Part shown: positions 52,634 through 61,225 of the stretch, one piece after another
How the letters are laid out: every line of letters begins with the position of its first letter
Position numbering within the stretch: position 1 is the stretch's first letter
DNA from: Trinickia dabaoshanensis
GTDB taxonomy: Bacteria > Pseudomonadota > Gammaproteobacteria > Burkholderiales > Burkholderiaceae
DNA: 64,000 nucleotides
Direction of reading: 5' to 3'
Assembly: GCF_002879885.1 (NCBI RefSeq)
Contig: NZ_PNYA01000027.1
Span: 49,514-113,513, forward strand
Program-made: the position numbers and the translations under genes
Notes under the pieces: model-generated
The model's database searches: none
What the model was told of the DNA's origin: nothing
Seen by the model: only the letters and a program-made list of their open reading frames with translations

Positions 52634-55600
52634 CTATGCTTCGGCTCCGCCGAGGCGGTGTTGTCCGGTCGCGGTTGCATCGTCGAGGAAGCTTGCGAGA
52701 TGTTGTGCTGAGGGAAGACGAACGATGGAGTCGTGATCGTCGTCGAATGCTTTCACGGTGATCGTGCCGTTGGTGAGCAGACGAAGACGGGCGAGGAGTT
52801 GTTCGCCACAGGCGCCTGCCTTCCCTCGCGTCGCGACGGCATACTGCATCCGCGCGCTGATCAGTCGCGGGCGATGCTGCGATAGCGCTGCCGCGCTCGA
52901 CGCATGACGGCGAGCGATGTGCGCAAAGACCGTGGGGTGAGCGCGACGACGAATGTCGGCGAGGGAAAAGTCACTGTCGAGCATCGCATCGAAGTGCTCG
53001 TTCGCAAGCAACCTCTCGACAAGCCGGGGTCCCTCGTCGCAATCGAGTGCGCTGACGATCTCTCTCAGACGCCTCGCAAACTCGCCATCGTGGAGTGGGC
53101 TGTCGACGATCAGCAGCGGCGGCGAGTCGAACCCCTCGGCCTCCCATTGCGCCGCCATTTCGTGTGCCACCAGACCGCCGAACGACCACCCGCCTAACAG
53201 GTCCGGAATACGGCCAGTGGTTTTGAGAACGGCGGAGCGATAAAGCGAGGCCAATTGCTCGATCGATAGATACTCGACTTCGCGATCGTGGTCCGAATAA
53301 GGATGTCGAACCGCAACGATGGACGGATCGCCCGGCCATACCGAAGCAAGCTGCTGATAGCAGAGCACGTCGCCGCCGACAGGATGAACGAGCGCAATGA
53401 CCGGTCCACTGCCTTCGCGCAGCGATACGACGAGGGTACGCTCGTCGACATCATCGCGCAGCATGTCCGATGGGCGCGTGTCGTTGGATGCTTCCGTTGC
53501 ACGAGCTGGATCGACTGCCGTTGTTCCGCTTGCCGGACTCGGTGGCGACGAAGTGAAGTAGCGCGCGAGCGTGATCAACGACGCGCCTCGTGCCAGCACG
53601 GATACCGGCGGCATCGTTCCGAACGTTTGATGCAGGCGTACGCGCAGCTCCGTCAGTGCGAGTGAGTCCATACCTTGAGCAGCCAGAGGCAGATTGTCCT
53701 CGAGGTTCGCCGCGCCCGATGAAACGGACTGGGCGAGCGCGCGGATGCTGGCCAGAATGAGTTGTTCATTCTCGCTCGCGGACGAGGCCGCATCCGGCGC
53801 GGTGTTCGCCGGCACCGGCGTACGTTCGATGACGTCGGCGCTCGCCGCGATGCTTCGCGAAAGCCCGCTTATGGAGCGCACGGGCATACCTGCCTGCTTG
53901 CGGTCGGGGAACGGCAATTCCAATCGCTCTTCGTCGAAGGGGTAAGTCGGCAGCTCCACGGGCTGCGGCGCGTTCCCATACATCTTGTTCCACGCGATCG
54001 CCTGTCCTGCGCTGTAAAGATGAGCACAGGCATGCGCGAAGCCGGTCGTTTCGGCCTCCTCGTCGCCGTCCGGTCCGTCTGTTAGCGAGGAGACGGCGCA
54101 CTGCCAGTCACCGCCCTCGGCTGCACGCGCCAGTTTGGAAAGCGCGGCCCCGGGCCCGACTTCGATGAAAGCTGTCTTGCCGTCCAGCGCGGCGTGCAAT
54201 GCTTCGTGGAATCGTACCGGTTCTTCGACGAGATCCAACCAATGGTCTGGCTTCGTTATACGTTCGGTCGCGAGCGTACCGGTCAGCGTGGAAATGATCG
54301 GTATGGCGGGCGGCGCGAACGTAAGCGGTTCCAGCACGAGCCGGAACGCTTCACGCATCGATCGGAGCAAAGGTGAATGCCCAGGCGTGTCGTAGGTCTT
54401 CAGCAAAGACACTCGCTTGCCCCACGCCACCATGGCGTCCTGGACGTTGGCTACCGCTTGCGGCGTGCCACTTACCACTGTCTGCTCGGGGCCGTTGATG
54501 CCCGCGATGAACAAATCCGTGCCCAAGTCGAAGTGCCGGGATATCTCCTCGACACTGGCGGCGACCGCGAGCATCGCGCCCCGTGGCGTTTGGGTATCGA
54601 ACAGCCGGCCACGCGCCTCGACAGCTTTCAGACCATCCGGGAGCGTCATGACACCACCGATAACTGCCGCCACATGTTCGCCGAGCGAATGCCCGATGAG
54701 AAGCTCGGGCTGTTGGCCGAGCTCCATCCACGTGCGAGCCAGCGAAAAGCAGACGACGAAATGTGCCAGTTGGCCTGGATGATGGCGAACCGACGCGGGA
54801 TCGCGCTTGACAATCGCGGAGAGCACGTCGTCCGCGGTGTCGCGGTCGAGTTCTTGAAGGCACGCGTCCGCGAACCGGCGGAATATGCCGTTGCCGTTGT
54901 ACAGTTCCGCGCCGATACCGGGCTCCCAGGCGCCTTGTCCTGGAAACAGGAACGCGAGACGCTGCCGTTTGGTGAGGTCGCCTGCGTGCCACTTGCCGGA
55001 AGGATTGGCATGGAGGAAATCGTCCATTGCCGCGAGAAAGTCTTCTTTGGTCGCGCCGACGAATGCCACCCGAAAGTCGAAGTGTTCCCGTCGGGTGCTT
55101 GCCGTGTAGCAGACGTCGCGCAACGAAGCGTCCGCTTTCGTCAGCATGTCCCGGTAGGCGGAAACGAGGCGCGCTCGCGCTTCCGGAGAACGGCCGGACA
55201 CAGTGAGCACGCGTTGCGTTGCGACACTCGCGGGCGCCGCGGTCGCGCTGCCGTGCGACGAGAGAATCAAGTGGGCATTGGTTCCGGTAATTCCGAAACC
55301 GCTGACGCCGACCATCGGTTCATCGCCGGCAAGGGTGCTGCCATGCCGGGGGATTTCGAGCTGTGCGCCATCCCATCGGAATCGCGGATTCGGCGTCGCG
55401 AAGTTCACCTGGGCGGGCACATAGCGATGACGCAGAACGAGGATCGCCTTGATGATCCCGGCCATTCCCGCCGCCCCTTCCAGGTGACCCACTTGCGATT
55501 TGACCGAACCCACGAGGATCGGCCGTTGCCTTGCAACCGAACGGGTGTAGACGTTGCGAAGCGCAGCCAGTTCGATGGGATCGCCTAGCGAGGTTCCCGT

Positions 55601-56554
55601 GCCGTGCGCCTCGATGTACGCGACGTCTTCGGGCTCCACGCCGGCGCGTGTCATGGCGGCGCGGATAACGGCTTCCTGTGCGGCACCGTTGGGTGCGGTC
55701 AGGCCGTTGCTCGCGCCGTCGCTGTTAATCGCCGAGCCGGCCAGTACCGCATCGATTCGATCTCCATCATGGAGCGCGTCGTCCAGACGCTTGATGACGA
55801 GGACGCCACCGCCTTCGCCCCGCATATAGCCGTTGGCCTCAGCGTCGAAAGGACGACAGCTTTCGGTGGGAGACATCGCCTGTAGCCGCGCAACGCCGAT
55901 CGTCTCTTCGGGTCCCAAGATCAGGTTGACGCCACCGGCGATTGCCACGTCGCAATCTCCCGTTCGCAAACTTTGTGCGGCGAGATGAATGGCGACGAGC
56001 GACGAGGAACATGTGGTGTCGATGAATATAGCTGGGCCGTTGAAGCCCATGACGTGTGCAACGCGCCCTGCCGCCATCGCGCGAAGGTTGCCGAGTTTGG
56101 AGTATGTCGTGATGGCGGAAGGATCGCCGGACCAGAACGTCCTGCGCCCGTAGTCCGCCTCGCCGGTAGTCATGAATATGCCGACTCGCTTGCCGCGCAT
56201 TTGGCTGGGCACGAGCCCGGCATTTTCGAGCGCTTCCCACGTCAGTTGCAGCATCCAGCGTTGCTGCGGGTCCATTTCGATCGCCTCGGCGGCGGAGATG
56301 CGGAAGAATTTGTGATCGAAGAAAAACGGATCGGCGACGTAGCCCGCCTGTCGGGAGTAAGTGGTTCCCGGTGCATACGGGTCCGCGCAATACCAGGCGT
56401 CGATATCGAACCGCTCGGCCGGCGTTTCGCGAATGGCCGAAGACCCGGAATTCAGAAACGCCCAATAGGTGGATGCCGATGAGCTGCCGCCGGGAAACCG
56501 CAAAGACATGCCGATAATGGCTGTTTTGCCGGTGTTTTCGTTTGACTTGTCCAT
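52634..56554 (-). CDS. Type I polyketide synthase, one module (KS-AT-ACP-TE)
   Basis: 1306 residues from the ATG at 56554; a GTG at 56596 overlapping the previous stop would add 14. The KS (about 10-440) has Cys182 in DTTCSSSLV, His317 in EAHGTGTSLGDP and His357 in KSQVGHLEGAAG. The AT (about 535-830) has GQGAWEPG and Ser623 in GHSLGEH; its specificity motif reads TPGH at 723-726. The ACP Ser964 is in GMDSLALTEL. The TE (about 1050-1290) has Ser1124 in GGWSFGGL. There is no KR, DH or ER domain, so the beta-keto group is left unreduced unless separate enzymes act. The module probably makes one elongation and releases the product as acid or lactone. Confidence 0.93.
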   Translation of the reverse strand: MDKSNENTGKTAIIGMSLRFPGGSSSASTYWAFLNSGSSAIRETPAERFDIDAWYCADPYAPGTTYSRQAGYVADPFFFDHKFFRISAAEAIEMDPQQRWMLQLTWEALENAGLVPSQMRGKRVGIFMTTGEADYGRRTFWSGDPSAITTYSKLGNLRAMAAGRVAHVMGFNGPAIFIDTTCSSSLVAIHLAAQSLRTGDCDVAIAGGVNLILGPEETIGVARLQAMSPTESCRPFDAEANGYMRGEGGGVLVIKRLDDALHDGDRIDAVLAGSAINSDGASNGLTAPNGAAQEAVIRAAMTRAGVEPEDVAYIEAHGTGTSLGDPIELAALRNVYTRSVARQRPILVGSVKSQVGHLEGAAGMAGIIKAILVLRHRYVPAQVNFATPNPRFRWDGAQLEIPRHGSTLAGDEPMVGVSGFGITGTNAHLILSSHGSATAAPASVATQRVLTVSGRSPEARARLVSAYRDMLTKADASLRDVCYTASTRREHFDFRVAFVGATKEDFLAAMDDFLHANPSGKWHAGDLTKRQRLAFLFPGQGAWEPGIGAELYNGNGIFRRFADACLQELDRDTADDVLSAIVKRDPASVRHHPGQLAHFVVCFSLARTWMELGQQPELLIGHSLGEHVAAVIGGVMTLPDGLKAVEARGRLFDTQTPRGAMLAVAASVEEISRHFDLGTDLFIAGINGPEQTVVSGTPQAVANVQDAMVAWGKRVSLLKTYDTPGHSPLLRSMREAFRLVLEPLTFAPPAIPIISTLTGTLATERITKPDHWLDLVEEPVRFHEALHAALDGKTAFIEVGPGAALSKLARAAEGGDWQCAVSSLTDGPDGDEEAETTGFAHACAHLYSAGQAIAWNKMYGNAPQPVELPTYPFDEERLELPFPDRKQAGMPVRSISGLSRSIAASADVIERTPVPANTAPDAASSASENEQLILASIRALAQSVSSGAANLEDNLPLAAQGMDSLALTELRVRLHQTFGTMPPVSVLARGASLITLARYFTSSPPSPASGTTAVDPARATEASNDTRPSDMLRDDVDERTLVVSLREGSGPVIALVHPVGGDVLCYQQLASVWPGDPSIVAVRHPYSDHDREVEYLSIEQLASLYRSAVLKTTGRIPDLLGGWSFGGLVAHEMAAQWEAEGFDSPPLLIVDSPLHDGEFARRLREIVSALDCDEGPRLVERLLANEHFDAMLDSDFSLADIRRRAHPTVFAHIARRHASSAAALSQHRPRLISARMQYAVATRGKAGACGEQLLARLRLLTNGTITVKAFDDDHDSIVRLPSAQHLASFLDDATATGQHRLGGAEA

Positions 56555-56592
56555 AGTGTTCGTGACCGCCGAGAACCTGAGTTTTTGGGGCG

Positions 56593-57870
56593 TCACACGC
56601 GGACAGCTGCGCGGAGGTCGTCACTGGTGCTCGCCTGGACGAGCACTGCCATGTTGCCCGGTAAGTGCTGATTGGTTCGTATCTTCGCGTGCGCGTCCGG
56701 CAACCGGTTCCATGGAAATACTTCGGAAAGACACGGGGAGATGCGCCCACTCATCACCAGCCGGTTGGCTTGCGCGGCTTCTTTGAGCGTGGCGAAATGA
56801 CTGCCCTGAATCCGCTTCTGGCGCATCCAGATATATCGCGCGTCGCAGGCGAGGTCGTAGCCACTCGTCGCCGCGCAAAAAACGACCATGCCACCGCGTT
56901 TGACGACATAGCAGGACGCCGCAAACGTGTCGCGGCCGGGATGCTCGAACACCATGTCCACGTCGCGCTTTTCGCCGAGTGCGTCCCAAATGGCCTTGCC
57001 GAATTTCTTTACGCTGTCGATATAGGCCAGATACTGCGGGCCAGCATCGACCGACGGAGGCGTGCCCCAGCAAGAAAAGTGCGAGCGATTGATTACCCCC
57101 ACTGCGCCGAGACTTTTAACGAAGTCCGCTTTGGAATCGTCCGAGATCACGGCTACGGGGCGGGCTCCCGCGAGGGCGGCCAACTGGATGGCCATTGTTC
57201 CTAGCCCACCCGCGGCGCCCCACACGAGGACCGACTGTCCCGGCATGAGGACATGAGGCTTGTGACCGAACAGCATGCGGTACGCGGTTGCGAGCGTCAG
57301 CGTGTAACAGGCGCTGGCAGACCAGCTCAAATGCTTTGGGCGAGGCATCAATTGCGTACTTTGCACTTTCGTGAACTGCGCGAACGAGCCGTGGGAGGTC
57401 TCATACCCCCAGATGCGTTGCGAGGGCGAAAGCATGGGATCGCCGCCGTTGCATTCCTCGTCTTCGCCGTCCACCTGCGAGCAATGCGCGACGACTTCGT
57501 CACCCACCCTCCATGTCCGCACGTTGGCTCCGACGGCCCAGACGATCCCCGCCGCGTCCGATCCGGTGATGTGATAGGGGTCGTCATGCAGATCTAGGAC
57601 GGAGAAGGGCTGGCCGAGTGCTGCCCATACGCCGTTGTAATTCACGCCGGCGGCCATCACCAAAACCAGCACTTCGTTAGCACCGACGACGGGAACATCC
57701 ACGATTTCCTTGGTGAATGCGCGGTGCGGCTCGCCGTGGTTCTCGCGACGGATGGTCCACGCGTACATCTTGCGGGGAACCTGCCCCAGCGGGATCGGGC
57801 GGCCGATCTCAAACAGTTCGGGGCGGTCGATTCGCGAATCAACGACGATGTCCAACGATTCAATGTCCAT
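56593..57870 (-). CDS. ccr: Crotonyl-CoA carboxylase/reductase
   Basis: 425 residues from the ATG at 57870, with AGGTGAG upstream. CCR reductively carboxylates crotonyl-CoA (or longer 2-enoyl-CoA) to ethylmalonyl-CoA or alkylmalonyl-CoA with NADPH and CO2. The family hallmarks are GVNYNGVWAALGQP (77-80 includes the CO2-site Asn region), RIWGYETSHGSFAQF, VWGAAGGLGTMAIQLA for the cofactor, and FEHPGRDTFAASCYVVKRGG with KRIQGSHFAT, which includes the conserved His. It overlaps or abuts the PKS gene, supporting extender supply as its task. Confidence 0.92.
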   Translation of the reverse strand: MDIESLDIVVDSRIDRPELFEIGRPIPLGQVPRKMYAWTIRRENHGEPHRAFTKEIVDVPVVGANEVLVLVMAAGVNYNGVWAALGQPFSVLDLHDDPYHITGSDAAGIVWAVGANVRTWRVGDEVVAHCSQVDGEDEECNGGDPMLSPSQRIWGYETSHGSFAQFTKVQSTQLMPRPKHLSWSASACYTLTLATAYRMLFGHKPHVLMPGQSVLVWGAAGGLGTMAIQLAALAGARPVAVISDDSKADFVKSLGAVGVINRSHFSCWGTPPSVDAGPQYLAYIDSVKKFGKAIWDALGEKRDVDMVFEHPGRDTFAASCYVVKRGGMVVFCAATSGYDLACDARYIWMRQKRIQGSHFATLKEAAQANRLVMSGRISPCLSEVFPWNRLPDAHAKIRTNQHLPGNMAVLVQASTSDDLRAAVRV

Positions 57871-57944
57871 GTCTGTTCTCACCTCGGTATAGGTTCGGTA
57901 CACACGTTCGTCGGGCAGCCTCGCGCCGCCGCGTACGGGAGCGT

Positions 57945-58703
57945 CTAATTGGCGGCCATCCCGCCGTCCACGGACAGTGCGGTGCCCGTCATGAACGAGG
58001 AAGCATTGCTGGCCAGAAACACCACGGATTGCGCAATCTCGCTTTCCGTTCCTAGCCGGCCGACCGGGTGAAACGCCTTGATCTGATCGGTCATGCCCGT
58101 TTCTTCGAGAAACTTCTGGACCATCGCGGTAGCGACGAAAGCCGGGCAGATTGCGTTCACTCTGATGCCGTGTTTGGCGTACTCGAGTGCGGCCGCTTTC
58201 GTGAGGCCGATGATTCCTGCTTTAGACGCGTGATAGCTGCAACCGCCGAAAGCGGACGCGACGATGCCGTATGTCGACGACATGTTGACGATCGATCCGC
58301 CGCCGGCCTTGAGCATCTCCGGGATCTCGTATTTCATCGAGAGAAATATCCCTTTCAGATTGATGCTCAACACGGAATCCCACGTCGATTCATCGGTCTC
58401 TGCCACCGGTTTTCCGAACGACTCCACGCCGGCGTTGTTGAACGCGATGTCGAGCTTGCCGAACGCATCTACGGTCTGCGATACGGCGTTCGCGCAGTCG
58501 TCCGCCTTCGAGACGTCGGTCTTGATGAAGATGGCGTCCCCGCCGGCGTTCCGAATTTCGTTGACCACGCTTTGGCCTTCCTCCTGCCTGCGCGATGCGA
58601 TTGCGACCTTCGCGCCCTCTCTTGCAAAGAGCAAAGCGGTGGTGCGACCGATACCAGAACTTCCGCCCGTCACGAGGGCTACGTTTTCCCGAAGTTTCGA
58701 CAA
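57945..58703 (-). CDS. Short-chain dehydrogenase (3-ketoacyl reductase type)
   Basis: 252 residues from a TTG at 58703, chosen for GGAGAG at 4 nt spacing and the standard SDR start MSKLRENVALVTGGSSGIGR. A GTG at 58721 and an ATG at 58772 are alternatives. The cofactor loop is TGGSSGIG. The NNAG motif is in IAFNNAG, and the catalytic Ser and Tyr-x-x-x-Lys are in NMSSTYG and SYHASKAG. It most likely reduces a 3-ketoacyl-CoA or -ACP. In this locus it would make 3-hydroxybutyryl-CoA ahead of the MaoC hydratase and CCR. Confidence 0.88.
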   Translation of the reverse strand: MSKLRENVALVTGGSSGIGRTTALLFAREGAKVAIASRRQEEGQSVVNEIRNAGGDAIFIKTDVSKADDCANAVSQTVDAFGKLDIAFNNAGVESFGKPVAETDESTWDSVLSINLKGIFLSMKYEIPEMLKAGGGSIVNMSSTYGIVASAFGGCSYHASKAGIIGLTKAAALEYAKHGIRVNAICPAFVATAMVQKFLEETGMTDQIKAFHPVGRLGTESEIAQSVVFLASNASSFMTGTALSVDGGMAAN

Positions 58704-59085
58704 GGTGCTCTCCAGAGTGACACTGCTGTCGTGGCGCCAATGGCCCGCCGTTTCCCGATGCGGGATGCCCACATCGATCAGTTCAGACTGTGTGTGTTGA
58801 AGCCTCTACCGGTGTTGCCGGGCGCGTCGGAAAATTCGACCGGGGTAACCCGAAATTCAGAGCGAATACTTGGAAAGCGGTGTGAATTTATTCTAATGGG
58901 ATGGCTCTCGGAAATGCGCTTTGAGTTCACAATTGTTCAGAATCAACTTTTGAATCGGTCGATTAGACTAAAGTCGCAGAGTCGCGTATGAAAAACATTG
59001 ATTTGATCGCTTTATATTAGTGCGTCGACGCTATTTTTATTTTAAAGAAATCTCTGTTAAACCGACATCAGGCTCATTACCAGAC
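58704..59085. other. Divergent promoter region of the polyketide locus
   Basis: About 380 nt, AT-rich from 58860 on. It separates the leftward SDR-CCR-PKS run from the rightward CMD-MaoC pair. No gene is supported; promoters for both directions are expected. I see no clear operator repeat. Confidence 0.5.
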
Positions 59086-60285
59086 ATGCGAGAACACGAA
59101 AGTTCGCTGTACGAGATTGGAATGACTGTTGTCCGAGCGGTTGGGGACGAAGGCTTCAACAGCCTGAGCTCGGCGTTGGATCGCCTCGATCCGGACTTCA
59201 AGCGCTTGCTCGTCGAAGGCGGGTACGCCGGATTGCTTGCCCGGCCCAATCTCGCGTTGAAGCATCGCGAACTCCTGACTGTTGCGGTCTTGGCTACGAT
59301 GGGCAAGGCCGATTCGGCACTCAAATACCATGCCGCCGGCATGTTGAATACCGGTTGGACTCCGGATGAACTGTTGGAAACGATATTGCAAACGCTTGTC
59401 TATTCAGGCGTTACTGCGGCAATTGCCGCCATGCGTATCGTCTCAACGGTTTTTTGTGAGCGAGGAATCGAGGTCGAGCGAAATGAAATCGGCTCGACGA
59501 ATGATGTTGAAGTTTTGAACTCGGATGTCGTGCCCACGCTTCAAAATTCGTGTGAAATTTTCGATATGTTTCCGCGGGAAATTCAGGAAATGTTCACACA
59601 TACGATGTATCGGATTGCGCGGGACAGACCGACGCTGACGCTGAAGGATCGGGAGCTTGCCACCTTGGCGATCGCGATCGCACATGGAAATCAACCGGCA
59701 GCGGTGCGGCTGCATCTGAAGGCCTGTCTGAAGCTGGGGTGGCGGCGCAGCGAGCTGACGGAGGTGTTAATCCAACTGACGGGATACATCGGTTGGCCGC
59801 TCATTCTTCCCATTGCTGGGATGGCATTGGAAGTTTTCGAGGAATCCGAAAATCGCGACGTACCGGAGATCGTGTCATCGCAGGCACCGGTTGCGACGCC
59901 GACACTCCATTCGCTACCCGTGGGCGCGCTTTCCGGATTCGCTGTACCGAAGGGCGTTGCGAGTTTGTCGCCTGCTATCGGCCAGTATCTTGAAGACACG
60001 GGGTTGAACGGAAATGGGCTGCCTTCGGGCGAGCGAGCCTTGGCCCAGCGGTTGTCGGATATCGCGTGCTTGACATGCCTTGCGCGAAACGCCGACGCGG
60101 GTGTCATGGTTGAACACGTGAAGGAAGCGCTGTTGCTTGGCGCGTCGAAGCAGGACATCACCGATGCCATTTTGAGAACACTCCCTCTCGCGGGCGCGCT
60201 GGCCGTCCGGTATGGCCTCGTTGTGGCGAACCAGGTGTTCGAGAGCACGACACGGATTGAGGCGGCAGATCGTCGGTTCGCCTGA
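59086..60285 (+). CDS. Protein with three tandem carboxymuconolactone-decarboxylase-like domains
   Basis: 399 residues from the ATG at 59086. Three repeats of the CMD fold can be seen: about 25-125 (KHRELLTVAVLATM, ALKYHAAGMLNTGWTPDEL), about 165-255 (KDRELATLAIAIAH, AVRLHLKACLKLGWRRSEL), and about 295-385 (SDIACLTCLARN, VMVEHVKEALLLGASKQDI). Each keeps the His (82, 210, 344). None has the CxxC of AhpD peroxidases, so it is closer to the decarboxylase/lactonase type. Single- and double-domain forms are common; three in one chain is unusual. It faces the PKS cluster and may act on its product. Confidence 0.8.
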   Translation: MREHESSLYEIGMTVVRAVGDEGFNSLSSALDRLDPDFKRLLVEGGYAGLLARPNLALKHRELLTVAVLATMGKADSALKYHAAGMLNTGWTPDELLETILQTLVYSGVTAAIAAMRIVSTVFCERGIEVERNEIGSTNDVEVLNSDVVPTLQNSCEIFDMFPREIQEMFTHTMYRIARDRPTLTLKDRELATLAIAIAHGNQPAAVRLHLKACLKLGWRRSELTEVLIQLTGYIGWPLILPIAGMALEVFEESENRDVPEIVSSQAPVATPTLHSLPVGALSGFAVPKGVASLSPAIGQYLEDTGLNGNGLPSGERALAQRLSDIACLTCLARNADAGVMVEHVKEALLLGASKQDITDAILRTLPLAGALAVRYGLVVANQVFESTTRIEAADRRFA

Positions 60286-60391
60286 GCGCGCTGAGAGGTT
60301 GCTCGAGCACAGCGATTGGCTGCTTTTCCCAAATGGACCTAGTACGGCTGCGCGTGATAACCGAAGCTAGTCACACACGAAGGGACTAAAA

Positions 60392-60871
60392 ATGAACGAT
60401 GCCGGTGGATACGATATTGAAGACCTGGTGGTTGGCATGAGTGCGCAGTTCATGAAGACACTGACGGAGCGGGACGTCTTTCTGTTTGCCGGGGCATCCG
60501 GCGACCGGAACCCCGTCCACCTCGACGAAGAATACGCGAAGCGCACACGGTTCGGCGGGCGCATCGCGCACGGCATGCTCTCGGCATCCGTCATTTCAGC
60601 CGCGATCGCCGCGCGTCTGCCTGGTCCGGGATCGATCTATCTGTCGCAAAACTTGAGCTTCCGCCAGCCGGTAAGGATCGGAGAGACGGTCTGCGCCACC
60701 GTTACGGTCAAGGAAATACAGGCGAGCCGTAAGCGGGCGGTGCTCGAGACGACATGTGATGTCGAAGGCCGTATCGTGGTGCAGGGCGATGCCGTGGTAC
60801 TCACGACGTCTGTTTCCGATCGGGAGAAACTGTGCATCACGGCCGTGCATGCAGTGGGGAGTCAAGCATAG
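60392..60871 (+). CDS. MaoC-like (R)-specific enoyl-CoA hydratase
   Basis: 159 residues, hot-dog fold. The hydratase motif is complete: FAGASGDRNPVHLDEEYAKR with the catalytic Asp and His, and FGGRIAHGML. (R)-hydratases of this size (PhaJ-like) interconvert (R)-3-hydroxyacyl-CoA and 2-enoyl-CoA. Here it would dehydrate the SDR product to crotonyl-CoA for CCR. It follows the triple-CMD gene by 106 nt and may share its transcript. Confidence 0.9.
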   Translation: MNDAGGYDIEDLVVGMSAQFMKTLTERDVFLFAGASGDRNPVHLDEEYAKRTRFGGRIAHGMLSASVISAAIAARLPGPGSIYLSQNLSFRQPVRIGETVCATVTVKEIQASRKRAVLETTCDVEGRIVVQGDAVVLTTSVSDREKLCITAVHAVGSQA

Positions 60872-61225
60872 GAAACGCGAAAACCGGGCTGCGCAGGCCG
60901 CCGTTCGAGGACGGATAGATTCCTATGCCGTCCGGCCCACTGACCTACCCCCGGTTTCAGCCCGAAGGACAGCTAGAGTCCGAGGCTAAACCTGCCCCCG
61001 CTTGCTTCGCAAAACGCGACAACGATTCGGCTCGCGCATCGGATCGAACGCCTGCAGTCCGCACAATGCCCTCAACTACTCGATAGGGACGCCTCGCTCG
61101 TAGCGCGGCGCCCAACGAGGACACCAACAATCGGATACGCCGCCTCGCACACGCGCGTCAACGCTGCGCGCTGCGACGCCGTTGCTTGGGCGCAGGCGAG
61201 TACCCTTTCCTGGAATCTGATTTCC
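60872..61225. other. Intergenic region with an hrpII-box promoter
   Basis: About 350 nt. The main feature is the hrpII-box promoter at 61006-61067. The rest, including a short forward frame at 60756-60989, is not protein-like. Confidence 0.5.
61006..61067 (+). promoter_or_regulatory. hrpII box with -10 element
   Basis: TTCG (61006-61009), sixteen bases, TTCG (61026-61029), then 32 nt to CACAAT (61062-61067), which fits the YANNRT -10 part of the HrpB-type hrpII-box promoter. Both spacings match the published rule for Ralstonia and Burkholderia type III genes. It lies 159 nt before the HrpK-like gene. Confidence 0.7.

Noticed and set aside
54377..55588. 403-codon forward frame opposite the PKS
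   Set aside because: Antisense shadow of the acyltransferase and ketosynthase domains.
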